From Cyanoderma ruficeps (taxonomy: Eukaryota; Chordata; Aves; Passeriformes; Timaliidae): a stretch of 64,000 bases of DNA. The notes under the pieces are model-generated. The model saw nothing but the letters and a program-made list of their open reading frames with translations. It ran no database searches and was not told the DNA's origin. The stretch lies in contig VZDJ01000623.1 in NCBI GenBank assembly GCA_008694505.1, positions 12,912,514 to 12,976,513 of the forward strand. Reading direction: 5' to 3'. Positions 52,456 to 61,277 of this stretch are shown here, in pieces; the stretch's first letter is position 1, and every line of letters begins with the position of its first letter. The position numbers and the translations under genes are program-made.

Positions 52456-55400
52456 GTTCTCTGAAAGCCAAACATTTTACCCACAGTCAGGCTTCAGCAT
52501 TGCCAAAAGTTTGCAGGATGCACTCGGAAGTGATAGTTTTAGAATAAAATATGTATACTGCCTTATGAATAAATGCCCTTCTCTAATCCAGCATTTACTG
52601 CCATCTCACCACCTCTTGTTCTCCCTTCCTCTGCTCCGCATAAAAATCCCACCCAAAGTCAAAAATCCCAAACTAAAAGTTATTTTACCATCAAGATCTC
52701 CAGTAAATCGCTCCTATTTGTAATTTACTGCTGTCTATTCCACCTTCTAGTACCCTTTCTTTTCCTACCCTACATCTAAAATCCTGTTTTAGATGATAGA
52801 AACATACAGTGTTTGATGATGAACTGAGCATTTCAGCTCACTAGAAAAAACATTGGCAATTTCAACCTTTGTCTGTTCCTCAGCAGTATCATTCAAGAGA
52901 CAGCTTGTCTGCTTCTCAAAGTAAGTCCATCAAGTTCACCGGTTGCAGTTCGTACACTACAGTTTAGAGTAAACCAATAGTTTCTGATTTCCGCTCAGGA
53001 AGTCAATGATTTTTTTGAGGGCTTTCTTGGTTACAGAAAGTTAGCTGATTTCTGAAAGACGGGATACTGATACCAGCAACACTATTTCATCCTGCTCTAA
53101 AGAACAAATAGTTGAACTGGAAAATGAGAGAATACAAAGAAACTACATTCTCTGTAAGTCTTGACAACTGTAGATGAAAATTCCAGCTTTTAAATCTGCA
53201 GCTTTGAATGGTTTGTCATGATTTATTTTCCTGAGAAAATTTCCTACTGTTCACTGATTAAACATATTGCTACATGATGAATTTAAGAATTCAAGTGCCA
53301 GCTTACACAGAGCATATCTGAACTCACTGCATCATAGAGATGAGTTCTTAAATATACATTTTTTAATGTTTGTATGCTGTCTCACCTTCAAACAGAACAC
53401 TTAAAATATTTTATCAAAATTCTCTAGCTCTTTACAGAAAAGAAAAGAAAAAACAACCAACCAAAATACGCTAACAATTCATGCTTCCAGCAGCAACTAA
53501 GGCAACAAGAGACATTTAAACCGTTATCAAAGAGCTGCTCAGAAAATGCTTCATTATCAACAGAATTTAGCTCTCAAACATTATCCTGTGCTCCACCTCC
53601 AGACAATACCACCTATTTCTTCTCATATAGCAAGGTTTGTGAAGAACAGGCAAGATTTCCAGAAAAAGGCAAGAAGACATAGCCTCATACACCTTTACAT
53701 CTCCAGTGAGTGTGTTAAAATGTCCAGAGAAATAAGGACTTACATAGCAAATCCATAGGTGGCTTCAGAGAACACTCCCTGACAAACAGGATTATGCAGT
53801 TGCCAGATCTGCAGTGATGCTTTTTTCTCTTTAATGGGTAGTTGCTGACTGTATATACAAAGTACAGTGTACTTTGATTTCTGTCTCCTACAGAATACTG
53901 TGCAGGGAAGCTAACTGACACAGGACAGAAAAAAATACAGAGAAAGGACTGACAAAAAAATTAGATATTTGTGACTGTACACCTCTTAACGCGTGTAAAT
54001 GTCAAGTACGTAAGTTATCAAATTGTGGTATGTCACTGAAGGAAAAAAAGGAGAGGGAAATTAGATTTAAAAAAAGATCAAATGGAATAAATTCCCAAGC
54101 AAGTAACATATTTTTTCCTCACTTTAAATATATTGTCAAAGAATTGCATGTGTTATTTATCATGTAATCAAAAGTAGATTTTTCTGGACACTTTGGAACA
54201 GGTACTGAAATCAGCGTCCCTTTTGCTTGATTGCACAAAATTAAACTAGACCTAACTCACAACAGATCTGATTAATAATTTATGTAGTTTCCAAGACAGA
54301 AATTTGTTCATAGTCATGATTTCATATCCCTCTCATTTTCTATCCATTTGCTGTAATGAAAGCAATTTACCATATTTGGATTTATTTCAGGTTTGTTTGC
54401 TGTTTCATGTTCTGATTTCCTTAGTAATTTTTTAAAATAACTCACCTCCTAAATTATCCATGTATGAAAGTTAGTTGTTTTTCTTCTTGCTGTCAAAACC
54501 AGTATATTACATCACTGCAGCTCAGGTAATGACTCACTTCTGAATGATTTGGTAATTTGCTAAATTCCAGACACTTTTATAATAGCATTTAAGATACCCC
54601 CCCAATTTTTTTTTTTTCTGAACTAGTAAAGGTTGCTAAGTGACAGGAATGTACTTATCTGCCACATCAGTTGCAGGCACTTCAATGCAAAGAAACAATT
54701 TTACACACCCACATCATAGAAAATAAACATTTTATTAGTACATACTATGAAGAGATGCAGTTTATTTTAAGCCAACTTTAGATGTGATATTTGGACTTGC
54801 ATGACAACAGTAAAGTGTTTTTTTTTCCAATCTCTATATTTTTAGGATCTAACTCAGAATGCAGTAATTTTACAAAAAGTTCATTTTATCTCTTGGTCAT
54901 CTACAAATAGTATTTCTTTAAAAAAATGGCAGATGCATTTCAAAAGGATATAATATTGGTATCATTTTTTAATTAAAAAAACCCTTGTCTTTGACACAAA
55001 GGGGAATTAAAATGCACCTTTAAGTATTTCTCTTCATTGCTTTTCTGCATTTCAGTGTAAAGTATACAAATAAAATTCAGTCAGTATGATAATGTGGATG
55101 TTGTGACACCCCATCAGTTGTACAGACAGGTATAAAAACATTTTGTATTGGCAACATATTCCCGCTGTCACTTTCTTGCTTTTTTAAAATGTTTGGCTTT
55201 GCACATAATTGGACAGGTTAATACAGCTCTCAGTGAACAACTTCACAGATTTTGTTTTACTGGGTGAGGATTTCCCATAACTTATGAAAGCTTTCATGTT
55301 AAATCAAAACCACATACAGCTTTTCAACCTGTATCTATATCACACAATAACTATAATATAATTGGCAGATAATTAGAGTTAGGAAAAAAAACCCAAACCC

Positions 55401-57950
55401 AGCTAAATTAATAATGGCTACAAAAAAAAAATAATGAACACTACTAACGGGTACCTTGTTAAAGAAAGAAGATCACTTAAAAGGCCCAATCGACAAATAA
55501 CAAGGTTGTAGTGTTATATTTGTAAAAATCAACAAAACACTCCTTAGCGAGAATACCTGCCACACAGACAATATAATGCAATAGATTTGGTCAATGGTTT
55601 CCCTCTAAATATATTTTGACTATATGTCAACAGAATTTTTATTAAGAACTGGACTGTTAGTGATCATAATAAAGGCTCTTTCATGTACATGTATCAAAAT
55701 ATCTCTACAAATTTTAAGGTATTCTGAAAAGAAAGACTTTTACTGAACTAGTCTGTGAGAATTAGGTTTCTTATCCCAGTTTCAGATGTATGCAGTTCAC
55801 TGCCATTTAGACTAAAATATGATTTCTGTTATTGAAGGACTGAACTCTCTAAATTATAATTTCGCAATGAATTAGGCATGCAACTGCACACTCTCTTTCT
55901 TCCTTACTCTTTCTTTGTTCACAAGTACGATAATTTCCTGCTTCTTGTAAATCAATAGCAAAAACTTCCCTACTAAATAGATGGTCAATCATCTGGGTAC
56001 TAAAGAGGTATTAAAAAAAAATCATTGAGGCATGTGTCTAGATAAAACGTTTTTTCCTAAGATCAGTAAATACAAAGATAGAAATCTTATCACAAAATAT
56101 AACTAAAATTATTATTTTTCTTTTCTATCTTCTTATAGATTTTAATCTATATCCCCTGGCTGGTCTCCATCTCAAGAAAGATGAAGAAAATTGCAATTCT
56201 CTGGCATTCTTTCTTTTTTATATTTGCTATGGTTGTTAAAGACGTGCTATGAATTTTTATAAAGAGACATATAGAGTTCTTTAATTAATTTCTTGAAAAT
56301 ATAAGTGATTAAAGAAAGTTGAGGAGTACTTTCTTAATATTTAGCTCTACTGCTCTTCCTTTGAAAATCCTTTTGATATATAACAACAAGCTTATATTAC
56401 ACAGCTCTTGTGTGTAATTCATCTTTTTAACATTGTAAAAAGAAGTTTTAAATATTTCTATTCTTTTACATCTTTTTTGCTCCTATTTATATCAAAATTA
56501 ACAAATTAAATCAATAATGTTCATTCTGATATTCTGTCGTTTCCTTGAAACCGAAATTTAGAACAAGTTAATACTTTTATTTTATCCCAAGCAAGAACTC
56601 AGTTTTTGGCTTGAATATTATTGATTGCAACTGTCTCTGAAGTATACTGAAACAGTGCAATGCCATGTAATTTACCTACAATTTATTTAAACCTTCTATT
56701 TTCAAAGCAAATAAGCAAATTCTAAAAGGTCTCTCTGTAAACACCTGGAGAACATTATCTACCTTCTGCCATGTGGATGCACATGCTTGATGCTAAATTA
56801 ATATTAGCATTTATCCTCTGTAGGTTATCCTCTCACCTGTAAAGAGGTCAGCATTGCTACACAGGCTTCACAGGTCTGACGTCCTAGCAGAAAGCAGTGA
56901 TGCACACACACATCATGGACAGACATAGATACAGCTTACAATAGGCTTCAAACTATGCCTTTTCTAGTAAATGGGTACATTTTGCCTATATTTCAGTTGG
57001 ACCAGTGGCACAGACTATCTTAGTAAAGAGTTTATATATTATTTTAATTTCCTTGCAAATATTAACTCTTCCAACAGCAGTGGCAGAATGAGAGATCTGT
57101 ATCTTTGACTATATGGGAACAAATCTGATTTCTGAAAAGGGTATTTCACTTTGATATACAGCCTTTAACTTGGGTTTCCATTTTCTATTCAGCTTTCAGA
57201 CATCTGTCCATGACTTTAATCGTTGTTTCTTGCATTCCCGTACACACAGGTCTGAATACTGGGAATTTCTTGGGAGATTGGGGAGGCAATAAACATTTTC
57301 CTTGAAAGTTGAAGTGTGAGGAACATATCAAGAAAAGGGCAAAAAAATTAATTCGAGATCATATTCTGCCACTTCCTCCTTAAGTAAGACTTTACATTGT
57401 GAATAGTATCACTGTAGGGTAAAATACTTTTCAATACAAGACCGTGCAGAACCCCCAGACCATTACTGGAGATCAACATGCACCTACAAAACAAATCAGC
57501 AGTGACATAAAACTATATTTTATGAGTGTTTTTAAGTCTTGTCTTTGACAATCAAATCCGAATGTAATGTTTGAAGATCTTTCTTAATTTAAAATTTCTT
57601 TGTAAAACTATTACAGGTAGTTGTACAGAAACACAAAGGCCCCAGCTCGGCAGTTCCTGTATTTAGTGAGTGGTGCCTTACTTTCTGAGTAAGTGAGTAG
57701 TTCTCCAACATGGGAATTAACCTGGTCTCAAGTGAAGAGTATCAGTTTTCAGAATTATCAAAGCAAGACTTCAGCTTCTGTGTGAACCTTCAAGCTCTGT
57801 TTAGGTGAACAGTAAACATGATTCCCCTTCCTCAGACTGGAAGCTGGATGTATTTCCAAGGGAAATCCTCTTGTCTAACCACAACTTCTTAGGAAACCTG
57901 TAAGATTTACTATATAACATTCAGTGAACTCTACTGAAAGGTATAGTTGC
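52456..57950. other. AT-rich intergenic DNA, no gene recognised
   Basis: A long unique-looking stretch with no recognised repeat, RNA gene or coding exon. A C and T run lies at about 54598-54619. Because it is largely repeat-free and lies 2-7 kb upstream of the TAFA5 CpG island, it is a plausible place for conserved regulatory sequence, but nothing here shows that directly. Confidence 0.65.
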
Positions 57951-57955
57951 TTACA

Positions 57956-58410
57956 TGTCCTGGGTTATAATGTCTATTCAATTTCATCTGCTGAAAAAAA
58001 CAGTTGGGGGCGGGTGCCTTTTGATAATGGCCCAACGGTCAATATCAGGTAGGGCATTGTTCTTATCTTTCTCCATAATGGGCCATTAACACTCTTCCCA
58101 AGCCGTCTCCCCTTCCCAACACATACCTACATCCTATCATACCTATTGTGAGATGCTCCACCCAGTGGGAGGAGCCAGCCATTCTTACCTGGATAAAACT
58201 GGAACTTTAAACCAGGACAGCGTTTTGCTTCATCTGATTACCAGAGGAAGGCTGGACCCTTCTCACCACCTCAGGACCCCTTTCTTTTCTGCTACTGGAT
58301 CATTTCTGCCTCAGCGGACCATACCTGCCATTCCANGAGGGGTTTACATCCTCTATTCTAAGGGGAAGCCCAGTTTCCCTGGCAGATACCTGTCTTTCTA
58401 AACCAAAACA
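57956..58410 (-). mobile_element. Solo LTR, copy B of a twin family (full length)
   Basis: On the minus strand it starts TGTTTTGGTTTAGAAAGAC and ends AACCCAGGACA, giving TG...CA ends and a length of 455 bp. The flanks TTACA (57951-57955) and ATACA (58411-58415) form a 5-bp target-site duplication with one mismatch. The terminal parts are nearly identical to the copy at 5586-5821. The different flanking duplications show the two are independent insertions. A single N lies at 58336. The LTR points away from TAFA5 and ends about 1.3 kb before its CpG island. No internal retroviral sequence adjoins. Confidence 0.88.
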
Positions 58411-58415
58411 ATACA

Positions 58416-59729
58416 CTTCTACAAATGTCCCTTATGGCTCTGGAGTCTCTTAATCTATACATCATACTATATATCTCATTTCAAGATACTTGTGCTTTTT
58501 ATTTATAGTAATTTTTAAAATATGTTATTGAACTGGACATTCATTACAGCTATAATGGAAATATTTTCATAAATACAGAAAGCTGCTTAATTTACATGTT
58601 AGTCCTGGAATTGCAATAAACAGCAGCACAACATGCAGAGGCATTTTTGTTGCTTAACACTTATTTACATTAAGTCTGAGAACAGGAATTTTATAAGTCC
58701 TAGTTTTTAAAAAAAACTCATCAAGCTGTACAGCTTTAAAACAAAATTGAAGTAATACTTCAGGATTCCAAGGGGGATGATGAATTTATGTTGACTTAGA
58801 AGGAAAAATATAGTGTGTAAGTTAGGGATACAAAGAGTTCATCTCTATATGTAAATGCTCTTTTAAATGATATGGGGAAGAAGAATACAGCTTAGCATAT
58901 TGTCTTAATGTGTGAGTTGTGCTCTATTCTCGTTTTCAAGTATACTAGAAAAGAAATTCCCGTGAAAATAAGGGAAAAGAAAGCCACACCTTGGAAAGAG
59001 ATGTTCTGGTACCCAAATGTAGTTGTACCCAAACAATAGTTAAGATTTCATCTCTGAAGCATGTTTGAACACATTAATCTATTGCCCTACCAGTTCAGTT
59101 CAGTTCTCTTCTGGTAGAAAATCTTCTCTAAAATCAAAGTGATTACATTGGCAGTATCCTCATGGTGCAAATCTGAACTTAGTTACAAGTATCTAATCAA
59201 GTGCTGCTGTACTAAAAAGGTCTTTACAGTCCTATCTTGTGAATATTGCATCATTCATATGCCATTTTAAGTCTAGATGTTTAAATGGCAAACAATCAGA
59301 AAAACCTGTGGCTTCTGAAGGAATATGGATCAACTTTTTCATGGCATTTCAATTATGCAAGTAAAACACAGGAGGAGATAATGGGACATTTTGTGACCAA
59401 GCACCTCTTCTGGTCTGCCAATCCTCCCTGTACTTGGAACACAACTACCTTCTGCAGAATTTAAAATATTAATTTGAAGACATTGCTATGGAGACTCCGA
59501 ACAGAAAAGCTTGACTACCTGGTCCCTCTTAGGATATTTAAGCTCTTAATCATAAGGGATACTGGCACACATGTGAACTAAAGCCCTCTAAAGTGGGTTT
59601 CATATCAATGTGTCGCTGCCATTTCAGCGACAGAAACCGCGTGCCAACAGCAGCCCCCATAAGGACCGCAGATGGATACACAATGAGGAATTGTTTCCTT
59701 TAGCATCTATGGTCGTGTCGAGGCTCAAT
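58416..59729. other. Intergenic DNA immediately upstream of the CpG island
   Basis: AT-rich, with no recognised repeat or exon. Composition starts to shift toward GC from about 59620. Confidence 0.65.
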
Positions 59730-60770
59730 ACATCGTGGAGATTTCGAGGCGCACCGTGCAGGTGAGGGGACAGGGAGTGACAATTCCCTGGGCCACTATT
59801 CCTTCTGTCGAGACCCCGTGTGAGCCGAGAGCAAAGGTTCCCAGAGGGGGTTCGGGACGCCTCCGCTCCCGGCCCGGCGATTCCCCCGCGCACTCCCCCG
59901 GCCCGGCGACTCCTCTCCGCTGGCGGCCGCGGGCAGACGCTGGGGGCCGGAGCCAGCTCTACCCCGCCGAGGCACAGGGCTCGCCCCTCGGCCCCTGCCC
60001 GCCGCCCGGCCCTCTCCCACCGCCGGCCCCGCAGGGCCGGCCGCAGCCTCTGCAGGGACAGGGACAGCCGCCCCGCGGCTCCTCCCCCCCTAAACCCGGC
60101 GGGCGCCGCCCTGGGAACGGGAACGGGAGCGGGAGCGGGAGCGGTGCGGGGCCGGGGGCGATGCGAGCCGCGGGGCGGGCGGGCTGCTCCGGCGGGGATG
60201 CTCGAGCGGAGCGGCGCGGGGGAAGGATCCGCTCTGCTCGGAGCGCTGAACACCTGTGGGCGTGACCGCCGGCCCCCTCCTCCTCCTCCCGCTTTCCTTT
60301 ACTTGAAGGGCTGGCGCTGCCGTAGTGGCAGAGCTTGAGATCGGAGCGGGCGGCGCACGGAGGGGAGGAGACCCGCTGCCGACCCTCCGCCTAAAGTGTC
60401 CCGGCCGCCTCTCTCGCCTGCAGCCCGTCGAGCCGCAGGACCGGCCGGGAGGGGAGCTCAGGCTGGACAGGTCGGGGGGGACGGGGCTGTGCTCGCCCTG
60501 CAGGCGCTGGGCCGGGGCGCGGATCGCCCTCTCAGCGCGGAGCTGCCCGGCGGAGCCCTGCCCGGCGGGCGGGCGGGCGGCGGTGGCGCCGGGCTGCCCT
60601 CGCCCCTCGGTGGTCCCCGCGGCCATGCTGGCCTGGGCTGGGGGCCGGCGGCGCCCTGAGCGGGGGTCGCCGTAGAGCCGCGGGCGAGCGGGGGAGGCGC
60701 CGCGTTAGCACCGCCGGGGCCCGCGCTCCGCCTGCGGGGGCTGCCCCCGGCCAGGGGCAGGCAGGGGGAA
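59730..60770 (+). promoter_or_regulatory. TAFA5: CpG island, presumed TAFA5 promoter and 5' leader
   Basis: About 1 kb of very GC-rich sequence with dense CpG dinucleotides, standing out sharply from AT-rich DNA on both sides. The densest part is about 59850-60740. It ends directly before the sequence leading into the TAFA5 start codon, the usual position of a CpG-island promoter. I see no convincing TATA box, as is normal for this promoter class; transcription probably starts at several sites inside the island. Long open frames on both strands here (up to 209 codons) reflect GC composition and are not genes. Confidence 0.85.
60113..60142. repeat. Hexamer tandem repeat in the CpG island
   Basis: Five consecutive hexamers: two of GGGAAC followed by three of GGGAGC. 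A short GC-rich tandem array like this is prone to length variation. Confidence 0.9.
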
Positions 60771-60908
60771 GGACAGCAAGTGGAGCAACTTCTGCAAATT
60801 AAAAACAGAAAGGACAAGAATAATAATAATAAAAAAAAGAGGCTCGTTCGTGGGACATCTTCGAAGCTCAGTACCACGCGAGGCATCGAAGCGGCAGTGA
60901 AACCCTCC

Positions 60909-60983
60909 ATGCTAGTGAACCCCACCACAGTGACCGGAGGGAAGCTGGCTGTGGCCACTGTTCCCAAGCCCAGCGTGCGTTAG
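60909..60983 (+). other. Upstream ORF 1 in the presumed TAFA5 leader
   Basis: ATG at 60909 opens a 24-codon frame ending in TAG at 60981-60983, out of frame with the TAFA5 coding sequence. It would be translated before the main start if transcription begins inside the CpG island. The peptide has no recognised motif. Confidence 0.55.
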
Positions 60984-61009
60984 AGTCGCCTTGGCTTTCT
61001 GGCTGGAAG

Positions 61010-61042
61010 ATGATTCCTGCAACAGGACCATGTTGCTGCTGA
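61010..61042 (+). other. Upstream ORF 2 in the presumed TAFA5 leader
   Basis: ATG at 61010 opens 10 codons ending in TGA at 61040-61042, directly followed by a second TGA at 61043-61045. It is in the same frame as TAFA5, so these stops prevent any N-terminal extension from it. It overlaps the next upstream ORF. Confidence 0.55.
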
Positions 61043-61077
61043 TGAACAACAGAATCGTTGGAAGATGCCTTCCTTGA
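61030..61077 (+). other. Upstream ORF 3 in the presumed TAFA5 leader
   Basis: ATG at 61030 opens 15 codons ending in TGA at 61075-61077, in a different frame from both neighbours. It overlaps the upstream ORFs that start at 61010 and 61065. Confidence 0.55.
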
Positions 61078-61127
61078 GGATTACACGTGGAGCAAGGCCA
61101 TCAGTCAAGGGGAGAGCTGGCTGGTGA
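61065..61127 (+). other. Upstream ORF 4 in the presumed TAFA5 leader
   Basis: ATG at 61065 opens 20 codons ending in TGA at 61125-61127, 38 bases before the TAFA5 start codon. That is close enough that re-initiation at the main ATG would be inefficient. It is out of frame with TAFA5. Confidence 0.55.
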
Positions 61128-61165
61128 AACTGTCTGACTTTCCCCCCACCGGGGAAGTGGCTTCA

Positions 61166-61277
61166 ATGGCTCCATCTCCCAGGAGAAGCAGTAGGAAAGA
61201 TGCCAGCACCTTGCCAAGCATGTCCTCAACTTTCTGGGCTATCATGATCCTGGCTAGTCTCCTAATCGCTTACTGCA
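61166..61277 (+). CDS. TAFA5: TAFA5 (FAM19A5), coding part of exon 1
   Basis: Encodes the N-terminus of TAFA chemokine-like family member 5, a small secreted cysteine-rich protein made mainly in brain. The translation begins MAPSPRRSSRKDAS, continues LPSMSSTFWAIMILASLL, and ends IAYCS. It matches the known TAFA5 N-terminus closely, differing mainly in the basic stretch at residues 6-14. Residues 21-36 form the hydrophobic core of the signal peptide. The mature cysteine-rich domain lies in later exons outside the window. The start at 61166 is the first in-frame ATG after an in-frame TGA at 61043-61045. Its context is weak at -3 (T) but has G at +4. The exon ends after the first base of a serine codon (phase 1), at the donor GTAAGT (61278-61283). 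The 5' leader probably runs back into the CpG island without an intron, but I cannot exclude an upstream noncoding exon. Confidence 0.94.

Noticed and set aside
5586..58410. Copies A and B as the two LTRs of one 52-kb provirus
   Set aside because: Each copy has its own flanking duplication (GGGTA versus TTACA/ATACA), the distance is far too large, and there is no retroviral coding sequence between them.
59624..60626. Long open frames on both strands across the CpG island (up to 209 codons)
   Set aside because: They coexist in several frames on both strands, consist of Pro/Ala/Arg/Gly-rich low-complexity sequence and have no domain. This is the expected by-product of very high GC content.
60780..60908. 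Longer upstream frame beginning at 60780
   Set aside because: It begins at a GTG, which is not a usual start in animals. The first ATG in that frame is at 60909.
61058..61165. 36-codon N-terminal extension in frame with TAFA5
   Set aside because: The frame is open back to the TGA at 61043, but its first codon is TTG and there is no in-frame ATG before 61166. The known protein begins at the 61166 methionine.
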